DNA of 64,000 bases from Methylomarinum sp965277025 (GTDB lineage: Bacteria; Pseudomonadota; Gammaproteobacteria; Methylococcales; Methylomonadaceae), in assembly GCA_965277025.1 (NCBI GenBank), contig OZ255706.1:2046001-2110000 (forward strand), given 5' to 3'. The notes beneath the pieces were generated by a model. It did no database searches and had not been told where the DNA came from. It saw nothing but the letters and a program-made list of their open reading frames with translations. Positions 1 to 9,277 of the stretch are shown here, piece after piece. Both the position numbers and the translations under genes were made by a program. How positions within the stretch are numbered: position 1 is the stretch's first letter; the number at the start of each line of letters is the position of its first letter.

Positions 1-636
1 TATATTTTCATGGCGACTGGGGCCGGCACGGTCAAAAAGACGTCATTGAAAGAATTTGAGCGGCAACGGACGAATGGAAAAATCGCTATTGACCTGCGCG
101 AAGGCGACACCCTGGTGGGCGTGGATATAACCGACGGCCAGCAGAATGTGCTGTTGTTCAGCAGTGATGGCAAGGCGGTTTGTTTTAATGAAACCGATGT
201 CCGCTCGATGGGCAGAACCGCAGCTGGCGTCCGTGGTATTCGTTTGCAGCCCGGACAAAAAGTAATTTCCTTGATTGTCGCCAGCGAAGGAACGGTGTTG
301 ATCGTGACCGAAAATGGTTACGGAAAACGAACCCGGCTGGAAGAATTTACCCGACATAAACGTGGTGGCCAGGGGTTGATTGCGATTCAGACGTCGGAAC
401 GTAATGGCGCTGTGGTTGGAGCCGTATTGGTCAACGATGATGACGAAATCATGTTGATTACCGATGGCGGAACGCTGGTCAGAACCCGGGTTAGCGAGAT
501 ACGAGTGATGGGAAGAAATACGCAGGGCGTAACGGTGATCAAGCCGGATAAAGGTGAAAAGGTCGTTGGGGTTGATCGTATCGATGCGTTGCCGGAAGAT
601 GAAAATGAAATACAAAATGAACAGGATGGAGAATAA
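1..636 (+). CDS. gyrA: DNA gyrase subunit A, C-terminal part (cut by window edge)
   Basis: The reading frame is open from base 1 (Tyr-Ile-Phe-Met...) so the gene begins outside the window; only about 211 residues are present. They are the beta-pinwheel DNA-wrapping domain of GyrA: repeated blade motifs such as VKKTSLKEF, KRGGQGLIAI, VRTRVSEIRVMGRNTQGV and an acidic tail (DALPEDENEIQNEQDGE). In the A2B2 enzyme this domain wraps DNA to give negative supercoiling. A good Shine-Dalgarno for the next gene lies inside the last codons, and serC starts 5 bases after the stop, so the two are probably co-transcribed. The order gyrA-serC-pheA-hisC-tyrA-aroA is known from other gammaproteobacteria and supports the call. 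Confidence 0.95.
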   Translation, partial: YIFMATGAGTVKKTSLKEFERQRTNGKIAIDLREGDTLVGVDITDGQQNVLLFSSDGKAVCFNETDVRSMGRTAAGVRGIRLQPGQKVISLIVASEGTVLIVTENGYGKRTRLEEFTRHKRGGQGLIAIQTSERNGAVVGAVLVNDDDEIMLITDGGTLVRTRVSEIRVMGRNTQGVTVIKPDKGEKVVGVDRIDALPEDENEIQNEQDGE

Positions 637-641
637 CACTG

Positions 642-1721
642 ATGTCACGGATATTTAATTTTAGCGCAGGCCCTTCAACGTTGCCGGAAGCCGTATTAAA
701 GCAGGCTCAGGAAGAAATGCTGGACTGGCGGGGCACTGGCATGTCGGTGATGGAGATGAGTCATCGCGGCAAGCAGTTCATGTCGATTGCACAGGAATTG
801 ATGCAGGACCTGCGCGATTTAATGCAAATTCCTGAAAATTATAAAATCACTTTTTTACAAGGCGGCGCTACGGCGCAGTTCTCATTTATCCCTCAGAATA
901 TCCTGGGCGATAACACCAAAGCCTGTTATGTGCATACTGGCGCCTGGTCAACCAAGGCGATAAAAGACGCGAAAAGATTTTGTGATGTCAATGTGGTGGC
1001 CAGTGCAGAAGGCAGTAAATTCACCACGATTCCGGCGATAAATGATTGGAAAATAGACGCATCGGCGGGTTTCTTACATTACACCAGCAACGAAACTATT
1101 CATGGCGTGGAATTCCAGGATATTCCAGATGTTGGAGACTTGCCGCTGGTGGTCGATATGTCCTCCAATATTTTGTCTCGGCGGTTGGATATCAGCCGTT
1201 TCGGTTTGATTTACGCCGGCACGCAAAAAAACATGGGACCTGCCGGCGTTACCGTAGTTATCGTTAGGGAGGATTTGCTCGGCCGTTGTAAAGACAGCGT
1301 GCCGCCCGTATTCAATTATCAGCAGCAAATCGATAACGATTCCATGCTGAATACGCCAGCCACCTATAACTGGTATCTGGTCGGACTGGTGCTGAAATGG
1401 TTGAAACAGCAGGGTGGCGTCGAAGCGATGGAAAAAGTCAATATCCGTAAGTCGGAAAAGCTTTACCAGGCAATCGATCAATCCAGTCTGTACAGTAACC
1501 CGGTCGATAAACCGTATCGGTCGCGGATGAATATTCCGTTTGTGCTGGCCGATAGCAGTCTGGACAAGGCGTTTTTGGAATTGGCTGAAAAAAATGGCCT
1601 GGGCAGTCTGAAAGGTCATCGCTCGGTTGGCGGTATGCGGGCCAGTATTTATAACGCTATGCCCGAGGCCGGCGTCGATGCGTTGATTGAATTTATGCAA
1701 GAATTCGAAAGAACCCATTAA
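642..1721 (+). CDS. serC: Phosphoserine aminotransferase
   Basis: This PLP enzyme (359 aa, normal length) interconverts 3-phosphohydroxypyruvate and phosphoserine in serine synthesis, and acts in pyridoxal phosphate synthesis in many gammaproteobacteria. The start FNFSAGPSTLP is typical of the family. The PLP-binding lysine is in YAGTQKNMGPAG (Lys about 196), and the substrate-binding HRSVGGMRAS is near the C-terminus. The ATG at 642 has a purine-rich ribosome site (AGGATGGAG) in the end of gyrA. It is the second gene of the aromatic/serine supraoperon. In a methanotroph serine metabolism also touches the serine-cycle enzymes, but nothing here shows a C1-specific role. Confidence 0.96.
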   Translation: MSRIFNFSAGPSTLPEAVLKQAQEEMLDWRGTGMSVMEMSHRGKQFMSIAQELMQDLRDLMQIPENYKITFLQGGATAQFSFIPQNILGDNTKACYVHTGAWSTKAIKDAKRFCDVNVVASAEGSKFTTIPAINDWKIDASAGFLHYTSNETIHGVEFQDIPDVGDLPLVVDMSSNILSRRLDISRFGLIYAGTQKNMGPAGVTVVIVREDLLGRCKDSVPPVFNYQQQIDNDSMLNTPATYNWYLVGLVLKWLKQQGGVEAMEKVNIRKSEKLYQAIDQSSLYSNPVDKPYRSRMNIPFVLADSSLDKAFLELAEKNGLGSLKGHRSVGGMRASIYNAMPEAGVDALIEFMQEFERTH

Positions 1722-1725
1722 ATCG

Positions 1726-2811
1726 ATGACTGAGATTATTCCGCTTCCACAATTACGGGAAAAAATCGATCAGCTGGATGAGCAGATTCTGGCTTTGATC
1801 AACCAGCGCGCCGAGTGCGCGATGGAAGTGGCCAAAACCAAGCTGGCCCAAGGCGAAACCGACAGTTTTTATCGGCCTGACCGGGAGGCTTTGGTATTGC
1901 GCCGCATCGAGGAAATCAACCCGGGGCCGTTATCCAATGATACTGCGAAATATTTTTTTCGGGAGATCATGTCGGCCTGTCTGGCTTTGGAAAAGCCGCT
2001 GGAAGTTGCTTATTTGGGGCCGGAAGGCACGTTTACCCAACAGGCGGCGTTCAAACACTTTGGCCATGCCGTAAAGGATATTCCGGTAGCGACCATTGGC
2101 GAAATTTTCAATGCGGTTGAAAACGGCCATTATCAGTTTGGCGTCGTGCCGGTGGAAAATTCCACCGAGGGCGTAATTGCGCATACGCTGGATCGCTTTA
2201 TGACCTCTTCGTTGAAGATTTGTGGAGAGGTCGAGATTCGCGTCCACCATAATCTGATGGGAAAAATGGAAGATTTATCTCAGGTTACCGAAGTTTATTC
2301 GCATCAGCAGTCCTTGGCGCAATGCCGTCAGTGGTTGTCCAGCAATCTTGCCGGTGTGCCCTGCACAGCCGTCAGCAGTAATGCAGAAGCTGCTCGGCTG
2401 GCCAGTCTGGACCCGAGTAAAGCGGCAATTGCCAGTGCAGTGGCGGCGGAAATCTATCAACTCAATATTCTGGAAAAGAATATCGAGGATGATTGTAACA
2501 ACACCACTCGTTTTATTATCATTGGTTCATTACAGCCGGATTCCACAGGGTCGGATAAAACCTCCATCCTGGTTTCAACCGGCAATCAATCTGGCGCATT
2601 GTATAAAATCTTGCGGCCATTCGCCGAGCATCATATCAGTCTGTCTCATATCGAATCACGACCTTCGCGGCAAGGCTTGTGGGAATATGTGTTTTTTATG
2701 GATATCAATGGCCATCAGCAGGATGAAAATGTCAAAAAAGCATTGCATCAGCTGAATGAAAATGTCCAGGTGATGAAAATACTGGGGTCTTATCCCAAGG
2801 CAGCAATTTAA
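1726..2811 (+). CDS. pheA: Bifunctional chorismate mutase / prephenate dehydratase (P-protein)
   Basis: The protein converts chorismate to prephenate and then to phenylpyruvate. Residues about 1-90 form the AroQ-type chorismate mutase helices (LREKIDQLDEQILALINQRA). They are followed by the prephenate dehydratase domain, which opens with VAYLGPEGTFTQQAA and holds the catalytic TTRF motif (NNTTRFIIIG). The C-terminal ACT domain binds phenylalanine, with the ESRP motif in HIESRPSRQGLWEY. The frame is open to a TTG at 1687 inside serC; the ATG at 1726, five bases after the serC stop, gives the usual N-terminus (MTEIIPLPQLREKI) and 361 aa. Its stop overlaps the hisC start by one base (TAATG), indicating translational coupling. 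Feedback control by Phe is expected from the ACT domain. Confidence 0.95.
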   Translation: MTEIIPLPQLREKIDQLDEQILALINQRAECAMEVAKTKLAQGETDSFYRPDREALVLRRIEEINPGPLSNDTAKYFFREIMSACLALEKPLEVAYLGPEGTFTQQAAFKHFGHAVKDIPVATIGEIFNAVENGHYQFGVVPVENSTEGVIAHTLDRFMTSSLKICGEVEIRVHHNLMGKMEDLSQVTEVYSHQQSLAQCRQWLSSNLAGVPCTAVSSNAEAARLASLDPSKAAIASAVAAEIYQLNILEKNIEDDCNNTTRFIIIGSLQPDSTGSDKTSILVSTGNQSGALYKILRPFAEHHISLSHIESRPSRQGLWEYVFFMDINGHQQDENVKKALHQLNENVQVMKILGSYPKAAI

Positions 2812-3911
2812 TGACATTGTTTGATCTGGCCCTGCCGGGCGTACAAAAACTGGTGCCCTACACACCGGGCAAACCGGTTGAAGAACTGGAACGGGAATTA
2901 GGTCTGAGTCAGATTGTCAAGCTGGCCTCGAATGAAAATCCTTTAGGCCCCAGTCAACGGGTTCAACAAGCGATTGAACAAGCATTACCGGAAATAAGCC
3001 GTTATCCGGATGGCAATGGTTTTAGATTAAAATCAGCACTGGCCGAGAAATACGGCATAGGTCTCGACCAGATTACCTTAGGCAACGGTTCCAATGAGAT
3101 TCTGGAGTTGGTGGCGAGAACATTTTTAACGCCGCAGTTGAATGTCGTTTTTTCCCAGCATGCTTTCGCCGTTTATCCTTTGGTGACGCAGGCAGTGGGC
3201 GCAGCGGCTCATGTGACGCCGGCCAAAAATCATGGCCATGATTTGAACGCCATGCGGGCGGCGATCGATGTAAAGACGCGGCTGGTGTTTATCGCCAATC
3301 CCAATAACCCAACCGGAACATTGCTTAAATCTGCCGAGTTGGAAGCCTTTATCGCTGATTTGCCGGTGCATGTAATTTGTGTGCTGGACGAAGCCTACTA
3401 TGAATATGTCGATGCGGCCGATCGGGCGGATTCGATTGCCTGGTTGAATCAATATCCGAATTTACTCATCACACGGACTTTTTCCAAGGCCTATGGTCTG
3501 GCTGGACTGCGTGTGGGATATGGGGTTGCCTCGGCGGAAATGACTGATTTGTTGAACCGGGTGCGTCAGCCTTTCAATAACAATGCTCTGGCCCTGGCTG
3601 CAGCAGAAGCAGCATTGGCAGACGATGATTATTTGCAGAAAACAGTGCGCCTGAATAATGCCGGCATGAGACAGCTGGAGCAGGCGTTTACCGAACTCAA
3701 GCTGGAGTGGATACCGTCTGCGGGTAATTTTGTCTCGGTGGATTTTAAACGCGATGCCCAGCCGATTTATCAGGCGTTGCTGGAAAAAGGCGTTATCGTC
3801 CGGCCGGTGGCCAATTATGAGATGCCGACATTCCTGCGTATCAGCATTGGGACAGAATCTGAAAACACGATGTTTATCGCCACTTTGAAAGAAGTATTGC
3901 AACATGGCTAG
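2811..3911 (+). CDS. hisC: Histidinol-phosphate / aromatic aminotransferase
   Basis: This fold-type I PLP aminotransferase has 366 aa. SNENPLGPS near residue 40, NPNNPTGT around 164 and the Schiff-base lysine in TFSKAYGLAG (Lys 226) are the family signatures. The sequence is HisC-like. Because it lies between pheA and tyrA with a one-base overlap to pheA, it may transaminate phenylpyruvate or hydroxyphenylpyruvate (or prephenate) rather than, or as well as, imidazole-acetol phosphate; related supraoperon genes are called hisC2 or hisHb. No other his gene is visible in the window. The role in aromatic synthesis is inferred from position only. Confidence 0.88.
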   Translation: MTLFDLALPGVQKLVPYTPGKPVEELERELGLSQIVKLASNENPLGPSQRVQQAIEQALPEISRYPDGNGFRLKSALAEKYGIGLDQITLGNGSNEILELVARTFLTPQLNVVFSQHAFAVYPLVTQAVGAAAHVTPAKNHGHDLNAMRAAIDVKTRLVFIANPNNPTGTLLKSAELEAFIADLPVHVICVLDEAYYEYVDAADRADSIAWLNQYPNLLITRTFSKAYGLAGLRVGYGVASAEMTDLLNRVRQPFNNNALALAAAEAALADDDYLQKTVRLNNAGMRQLEQAFTELKLEWIPSAGNFVSVDFKRDAQPIYQALLEKGVIVRPVANYEMPTFLRISIGTESENTMFIATLKEVLQHG

Positions 3912-3946
3912 ATTGGCTGATTTGATGCTTTCAAGAAGGTGTGCAG

Positions 3947-4822
3947 GTGATTGATACTGTATGCATCATCGGCGTAGGTTTGATTGGTGGCTCGGTCGCC
4001 AGAGCTGCTCGTCAGCGAGGGATCTGTAACAACATTATCGCTTACGGGCGGGAGCAGGATACGGGCTATTTACAGCACGCCGTGAAATTGGGTGTTATCG
4101 ATGCTTTTTATACGGATATTGAACAAGCCACAGGGAATGCCGATCTGGTCGTTATCGCCACGCCTGTGGGGGCGGTTGAAACGCTTTTTGCCCAGCTGAA
4201 ACCCGTCTGGAATCCACAAACGGTGTATACCGACGTGGGCAGCACCAAAGTCAGTGTCGTCAATGCGGCCAGGAAGGTATTTGGTCAGGTTCCTGAGAAT
4301 TTTGTCCCCGCTCATCCGATTGCCGGTGCGGAAAACAGCGGCGTCGAGGCCGGTAAAGCTGATTTGTTTGCCGGTAAACGGGTGATTTTGACGCCTCTGG
4401 CTGAAAATACCGAATCGGCAGTCGATACGGTGCGGCAATTCTGGCAATCTTTGGGCGCTAATGTTGGCGAGATGGATATTGTTCATCATGACAAGGTGTT
4501 GGCGACCACCAGTCATTTACCGCATATTCTGGCTTTTGCTCTGGTCGATTTACTGGGTAGAAAAGATGAGCAGGAAGAAATTTTTGAATATGCGGCGGGT
4601 GGCTTCAAAGACTTCACCCGTATCGCTTCCAGTGATCCTACCATGTGGCAGGATATTTGTCTGGCCAATAAAGAAGAAATAATTCCTCTGATTCAGCAGC
4701 TACAAGCTGAATTAGGCAAAATAGAGCGCTTGTTGGCGGAAGAAAAAGGCAGGCAGCTTTTTGATATTTTTGCTTATGCCCGACAGGCGAGGCAACGTTT
4801 TCTTGATTTGTTTAAACATTAA
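3947..4822 (+). CDS. tyrA: Prephenate (or arogenate) dehydrogenase
   Basis: It oxidises prephenate to 4-hydroxyphenylpyruvate (or arogenate to tyrosine) with NAD(P)+. The N-terminal Rossmann motif IIGVGLIGGSVARAA binds the dinucleotide; HPIAGAENSG and HHDKVLATTSHLPH are the conserved catalytic and substrate regions. Two in-frame GTG codons compete as start: 3941 and 3947. The ribosome site AAGAAGG ends at 3939, leaving one base before 3941 but seven before 3947, so 3947 is preferred (291 aa). In Pseudomonas tyrA is fused to aroA; here the two are separate genes with three bases between stop and start. Confidence 0.93.
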   Translation: MIDTVCIIGVGLIGGSVARAARQRGICNNIIAYGREQDTGYLQHAVKLGVIDAFYTDIEQATGNADLVVIATPVGAVETLFAQLKPVWNPQTVYTDVGSTKVSVVNAARKVFGQVPENFVPAHPIAGAENSGVEAGKADLFAGKRVILTPLAENTESAVDTVRQFWQSLGANVGEMDIVHHDKVLATTSHLPHILAFALVDLLGRKDEQEEIFEYAAGGFKDFTRIASSDPTMWQDICLANKEEIIPLIQQLQAELGKIERLLAEEKGRQLFDIFAYARQARQRFLDLFKH

Positions 4823-4825
4823 AAA

Positions 4826-6130
4826 ATGACACAAAAAATTACTTTTACCGTACAACCCGGCGGCCAACTGAAAGGCAATATACGCGTTCCTGGCGATAAA
4901 TCCATGTCGCATCGTTCCATTATGCTGGGTTCGATCGCCGAAGGCACAACTCATGTAACAGGCTTTCTGGAAGCCGAAGATGCGCTGGCGACCTTAAAAG
5001 CGTTTCGCGCCATGGGGGTTGAAATTGAAGGGCCGGAAAATGGCGAAGTAACCATTCATGGTGTTGGCAAACACGGTTTAAAGCAATCCAAAGAGCCTTT
5101 GTATTTGGGTAATTCCGGCACGTCGATGCGTTTGTTGTCTGGCTTGTTGGCAGGACAGCAATTTGATTCGGTGTTGACAGGTGATCATTCATTGGAATCG
5201 CGCCCCATGCGGCGAGTTACCGAGCCTCTGGCTGAGATGGGGGCTAAGATCGAAACCCAGCCGGATGGCACCGCGCCATTAAAAATAGAAGGTGGCTGTC
5301 ATTTAAAAGGGATTCATTACGATATGCCGGTCGCCAGCGCCCAGGTGAAATCCTGTCTTTTATTGGCGGGCATGTATGCTGAAGGGGAAACGGTGGTGAC
5401 AGAACCTGCGCCAACCCGGGATCATACTGAACGCATGCTGAATGGTTTTTCCTATCCTGTCAAGCGCGAAGGGAACAAAGCGATTATTGACTCTAAAGGC
5501 ACATTGAAAGCCTGTGATATTGACGTACCAAGTGATATTTCTTCGGCGGCTTTTTTTCTGGTCGGCGCCAGCATTGCGCCTGGTTCGGATGTAACCTTGC
5601 GGCATGTCGGCATCAATCCAACTCGTACCGGTGTGATCGATATTCTGAAAATGATGGGCGCCGATATTGAATTATTTAATGAAAAAATTGTCGGTGGTGA
5701 ACCTGTTGCAGATATTCGTGTTCGCTATAGTCCGTTAAAAGGTATCGATATTCCAGAAGAACTGGTGCCTCTGGCGATCGATGAATTTCCGGTGCTGTTC
5801 ATTGCCGCAGCTTGTGCGGAAGGACAGACCCGTTTGACGGGGGCGAAGGAATTGCGCGTCAAAGAATCCGACAGGATTCAGGCGATGGCCGATGGTCTTA
5901 AAATTTTGGGTGTGGATGCGACGCCGACTGAAGATGGCATGATCATCAATCAGTCTTCTATTGGCGGTGGCGAGGTCGATTCACATGGCGACCACCGCAT
6001 AGCCATGGCATTTTCCATTGCCGGTTTGAGAGCGACAGACACAATCACTATTTTGGACTGTCAAAATGTCAATACCTCTTTTCCTGAATTCAAAACACTG
6101 GTGTCGGAATTAGGATTGAACTTGAAATGA
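4826..6130 (+). CDS. aroA: 3-phosphoshikimate 1-carboxyvinyltransferase (EPSP synthase), class II type
   Basis: The 434-aa protein transfers enolpyruvate from PEP to shikimate-3-phosphate in the shikimate pathway. Conserved motifs are VPGDKSMSHR near the N-terminus, LGNSGTSMRL, SRPMRRV, ELRVKESDRI and DHRIAMAF. Four short signatures used to define class II EPSP synthases are all present: GDKS, SAQVK, RDHTE and NPTR. Class II enzymes are generally less sensitive to glyphosate; sensitivity of this one is not known. The ATG lies three bases after the tyrA stop and the gene overlaps cmk by four bases (ATGA). Confidence 0.95.
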   Translation: MTQKITFTVQPGGQLKGNIRVPGDKSMSHRSIMLGSIAEGTTHVTGFLEAEDALATLKAFRAMGVEIEGPENGEVTIHGVGKHGLKQSKEPLYLGNSGTSMRLLSGLLAGQQFDSVLTGDHSLESRPMRRVTEPLAEMGAKIETQPDGTAPLKIEGGCHLKGIHYDMPVASAQVKSCLLLAGMYAEGETVVTEPAPTRDHTERMLNGFSYPVKREGNKAIIDSKGTLKACDIDVPSDISSAAFFLVGASIAPGSDVTLRHVGINPTRTGVIDILKMMGADIELFNEKIVGGEPVADIRVRYSPLKGIDIPEELVPLAIDEFPVLFIAAACAEGQTRLTGAKELRVKESDRIQAMADGLKILGVDATPTEDGMIINQSSIGGGEVDSHGDHRIAMAFSIAGLRATDTITILDCQNVNTSFPEFKTLVSELGLNLK

Positions 6131-6786
6131 GTATTCCTGTTTTAACCATCGATGGGCCGAGCGGTGCCGGCAAAGGCACTGTCAGTCGCGCTGTCGCTCA
6201 GCGTTTAGGTTGGCATTACCTGGATAGTGGCTCGATTTATCGTGCCTTGGCTATTGCTGTTTTGCAACAAGGCCTGGATTTGGAAGATATCGATGCTATC
6301 GTCAAGAAAGCTGAAAATATTCAGTTGGAATTTATCTGTGGCGATGAATTGACGGTCATGTTGAATGGTGAAGATATAACACCACAACTGGCCAGTGAGA
6401 AAACGGGCAACAGCGCTTCTATTATTGCTGCTTACCCTGAAGTTCGGCAGGTGTTGCTGCAAAAGCAAAAAGATTTCAGACAGCCGCCTGGTCTGGTTGC
6501 CGATGGCCGTGACATGGGAACCGTCGTGTTTCCGGATGCTGAATATAAAGTTTTTTTAACTGCCAGCGCAGCCGAGCGCGCAAAAAGACGATATAAACAG
6601 TTGATTGAAAAAGGAATAGATGCTAATATTGATAGAATTATCAATGACATCGAAGAGCGGGACCGGCGGGACCGTGAGCGCACAACCGCGCCCTTAACGC
6701 CAGCCCAGGATGCGGTTTTGCTTGATTCTTCTGATTTGAGTATAGAACAAGTCATTGAGCGGGTAATGCAGTTAGTTAATCACTAA
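6127..6786 (+). CDS. cmk: Cytidylate kinase
   Basis: This 219-aa P-loop kinase phosphorylates CMP and dCMP. The Walker A motif is IDGPSGAGKGTVSR at residues about 7-20; LDSGSIYRA and DGRDMGTVVFP are the CMP-binding motifs, and RRDRERTTAPL is the lid region. The start overlaps aroA by four bases, and cmk-rpsA order is conserved in proteobacteria. A 101-bp gap separates it from rpsA, long enough for a separate rpsA promoter or leader. Confidence 0.95.
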   Translation: MSIPVLTIDGPSGAGKGTVSRAVAQRLGWHYLDSGSIYRALAIAVLQQGLDLEDIDAIVKKAENIQLEFICGDELTVMLNGEDITPQLASEKTGNSASIIAAYPEVRQVLLQKQKDFRQPPGLVADGRDMGTVVFPDAEYKVFLTASAAERAKRRYKQLIEKGIDANIDRIINDIEERDRRDRERTTAPLTPAQDAVLLDSSDLSIEQVIERVMQLVNH

Positions 6787-6887
6787 CTTCATAGGTGGTT
6801 GTCTGGAGTGGTTTCAGGCGACTTTATTTTTAACTTTATTGAAAGATTAAAATCTGCTTGCTTTAAAGTGGATTTGGGAAAGAAAAG

Positions 6888-8555
6888 ATGAGCGAAAGCT
6901 TTGCAGAATTATTTGAAGAGAGTTTAGCCAAGACCGAAATGCGTCCTGGTGCTATGTTAACCGGTACCGTTCTGGATATCGAAAACGAGTATGTGATTGT
7001 CAGTACTCAAGCCAAATCTGAGGGAGTTATCCCGAAATGGCAGTTTTTGAATGCGGATGGCGACCTTGAAGTTGAAGTGGGTGATGAAACTGAGGTAGCT
7101 CTCGATTTATTCGAAGATGGATTAGGTTCCACCATTCTTTCCCGTGATAAAGCTAAGAAAAACAAAGCCTGGGCTGAGCTGGAAAAAGCTTACGAAAATG
7201 ATGAAACGGTTGTCGGCCGCATCAATGGTAAAGTTCGCGGTGGTTTCACCGTTGCAGTTGGCGCCTTGCGTGCTTTCTTGCCAGGTTCTCTGGTTGATGT
7301 AAGACCTATTCGTGACACGTCTTTCCTGGAAGGTCGTGATCTGGAATTTAAAGTCATCAAAATTGATCAGAAGCGCAACAATGTTGTGTTGTCTCGCCGT
7401 GCAGTAGTCGAAAAAGAATACAGCGCAGAGCGTGAAGAACTGATGAAAACGCTGGAAGATGGTGCAGTAGTCAAAGGTATTGTCAAGAACCTGACTGACT
7501 ATGGCGCATTCATTGACTTGGGCGGTATCGACGGTTTGTTGCATATTACCGATATGGCATGGCGCCGTGTACGTCATCCTTCCGAATGTGTTGAAATCGG
7601 TCAGGAAGTTGAAGTCAAGGTCCTGAAATTCGATAAAGAGAAAACCCGTGTTTCTCTGGGCATGAAACAACTGGAAGAAGATCCATGGCAAAACATTGCC
7701 CGTCGTTATCCTGCCGGTACTCGCGTATTCGGTAAGGTCAACAACCTGACAGACTACGGTTGTTTTGTCGAAATCGAAGAGGGTGTTGAAGGTCTGGTTC
7801 ACGTTTCTGAAATGGATTGGACCAATAAAAATGTCAACCCTGCCAAAGTGGTTCAGTTGGGTGATGAAGTTGAAGTCATGGTATTGGAAATCGACGAAGA
7901 ACGACGTCGTATTTCTCTGGGTATGAAACAATGCCGTCCAAACCCATGGGATGAGTTTGCCGCCTTGCATAAAAAAGGCGATAAGATTACTGGCAAAATC
8001 AAATCAATTACAGACTTCGGTATCTTTATCGGTCTGGAAGGTGGTATTGATGGTCTGGTTCATACTTCTGATATTTCCTGGAACGAGAGCGATGAAGAAG
8101 CTATTCGCAAATACAAAAAAGGCGATGAAGTTGAAACCGTTATCCTGGCAATCGACCCTGAGCGTGAGCGTATTTCATTAGGCATCAAGCAATTGGAACA
8201 GGATCCATTCCAAAATTACATTGCCGTGCATGAAAAAGGCAGTTTTGTTACTGGTAAAGTCAAAGAAGTTGATGCCAAAGGCGCAGTCATCGAACTGGAT
8301 GAAAATGTCGAAGGCTATCTGAGAGCTTCTGAAATTCAACGTGACCGAGTCGAAGATGCTCGTACATTGTTGAATGTTGGTGATGAAATTGAAGCGAAAT
8401 TTATCGGTGTCGATAAGAAAAACAAAACAATTTCCTTGTCAATCAAAGCCAAAGATCAGGAAGAGGAAGCTAATACTTTGAAAGATTTTAGTCAGCAAGC
8501 CGCTTCAGGTTCTGCAACTTTAGGTGATCTTTTCAAGCAACAGATCGATAAATAA
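6888..8555 (+). CDS. rpsA: 30S ribosomal protein S1
   Basis: S1 binds mRNA on the small subunit and helps start translation of messages with weak Shine-Dalgarno sites. The 555-aa length matches six S1 (OB-fold) repeats as in E. coli (557 aa); later repeats are recognisable from recurring YGAFIDLGGIDGLLHITDM / YGCFVEIEEGVEGLVHVSEM blocks, each followed by RISLGMKQ-type ends. The purine-rich site GGGAAAGAAAAG precedes the ATG. A clear intrinsic terminator follows at 8563-8604, closing this transcription unit. Codon use is regular, as expected for a highly expressed gene. Confidence 0.97.
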   Translation: MSESFAELFEESLAKTEMRPGAMLTGTVLDIENEYVIVSTQAKSEGVIPKWQFLNADGDLEVEVGDETEVALDLFEDGLGSTILSRDKAKKNKAWAELEKAYENDETVVGRINGKVRGGFTVAVGALRAFLPGSLVDVRPIRDTSFLEGRDLEFKVIKIDQKRNNVVLSRRAVVEKEYSAEREELMKTLEDGAVVKGIVKNLTDYGAFIDLGGIDGLLHITDMAWRRVRHPSECVEIGQEVEVKVLKFDKEKTRVSLGMKQLEEDPWQNIARRYPAGTRVFGKVNNLTDYGCFVEIEEGVEGLVHVSEMDWTNKNVNPAKVVQLGDEVEVMVLEIDEERRRISLGMKQCRPNPWDEFAALHKKGDKITGKIKSITDFGIFIGLEGGIDGLVHTSDISWNESDEEAIRKYKKGDEVETVILAIDPERERISLGIKQLEQDPFQNYIAVHEKGSFVTGKVKEVDAKGAVIELDENVEGYLRASEIQRDRVEDARTLLNVGDEIEAKFIGVDKKNKTISLSIKAKDQEEEANTLKDFSQQAASGSATLGDLFKQQIDK

Positions 8556-8562
8556 CCAATCG

Positions 8563-8604
8563 AAAAGGGCGGCATGAACTTCATGTGCGCCCTTTTTCTT
8601 TTTT
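8563..8604 (+). terminator. Rho-independent terminator after rpsA
   Basis: An imperfect inverted repeat (AAAAGGGCGGCATGAA facing TTCATGTGCGCCCTTTT) is followed at once by a T-rich run (TTTTTCTTTTTT). It lies 8 bases after the rpsA stop and 15 bases before ihfB, so ihfB is probably read from readthrough or from a promoter overlapping this region. Confidence 0.85.
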
Positions 8605-8619
8605 CTGGATAGAGAGATT

Positions 8620-8925
8620 GTGACAAAATCAGAATTAATTGAAGCGCTTGCCAGAAAGCAGCCACATCTTGCCTTGAAAGATGTCGAACTGGCGGTTAAA
8701 TGTATTATTGACCAGATGAGTGAAACATTGGCCGATGGTGAACGAATTGAAATTCGTGGTTTTGGCAGTTTTTCCTTGCATCACAGACCACCTAGAATTG
8801 GCCGAAACCCTAAAACGGGCGAGTCCGTTTCCTTAACCGAAAAATTTGTACCTCACTTCAAGCCGGGTAAGGAGCTGCGCGACCGCGTTGATGCCTCGCG
8901 AGAAAAGTACAAAATAATCGATTAG
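8620..8925 (+). CDS. ihfB: Integration host factor beta subunit
   Basis: This small (101 aa) DNA-bending protein of the HU/IHF family forms a heterodimer with IhfA. The DNA-intercalating proline loop is GRNPKTGESV near residue 65, preceded by IEIRGFGSFSL, which separates IhfB from HU. The start is GTG at 8620 with an AGAGAGA ribosome site; no in-frame ATG lies nearby. The gene follows rpsA as in most gammaproteobacteria and is followed by lapA. Confidence 0.94.
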   Translation: MTKSELIEALARKQPHLALKDVELAVKCIIDQMSETLADGERIEIRGFGSFSLHHRPPRIGRNPKTGESVSLTEKFVPHFKPGKELRDRVDASREKYKIID

Positions 8926-8949
8926 TAGTAAACTACGCAGCAATCACAA

Positions 8950-9204
8950 ATGAGAATTTTAACAACAGCTCTTTTTATAGTGATTTTCTTTGTTGCGTTG
9001 ATTTTTTCTGTCCTGAATTTCCAGACTGTAGAGATTGACCTCTACTTCTTCACACTTTCCCTGCCTCTAACGATTGCGTTAACCATTGAATTGTTTGCCG
9101 GTATCTTAATAGGATATTTGGTTGCATTGGTAAATATGATGAAATTAAAAGCGCAATATAGTCAATTAAGCCGAAAACTGGCCAAGGAAGAACGGCAAAA
9201 GTAA
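8950..9204 (+). CDS. lapA: LapA-family inner-membrane protein (DUF1049)
   Basis: An 84-aa protein with two transmembrane segments (about residues 4-25 and 40-65) separated by the family motif SVLNFQTVEIDLYF, and a basic coiled C-terminal tail facing the cytoplasm (KLKAQYSQLSRKLAKEE). In E. coli LapA pairs with LapB to tune lipopolysaccharide synthesis via LpxC. In relatives lapB follows directly; here it does not, and the next gene is cysH on the other strand. Family assignment is good, function by analogy only. Confidence 0.82.
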   Translation: MRILTTALFIVIFFVALIFSVLNFQTVEIDLYFFTLSLPLTIALTIELFAGILIGYLVALVNMMKLKAQYSQLSRKLAKEERQK

Positions 9205-9248
9205 ATTAAAATCAGTTTTTTATATTCCAAACTGTTTTATTAAGCAAG

Positions 9249-9277
9249 GGCCTGGATGAAGCTTGCGGAATCCGGGA
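9249..9277. repeat. REP-like palindrome, left copy
   Basis: An imperfect palindrome (CCTGGAT ... ATCCGGG) with the core GATGAAGCTTGCGGAA. It matches the reverse complement of 9646-9671 at nearly every position. Palindromes of the form CCCGGAT-N-ATCCGGG are common dispersed intergenic repeats in gammaproteobacteria. Confidence 0.7.

Noticed and set aside
7122..7970. 282-codon frame opposite rpsA
   Set aside because: It is a shadow of a strongly coding gene on the other strand; its composition follows the repeated S1 domains and no family motif or ribosome site is visible.
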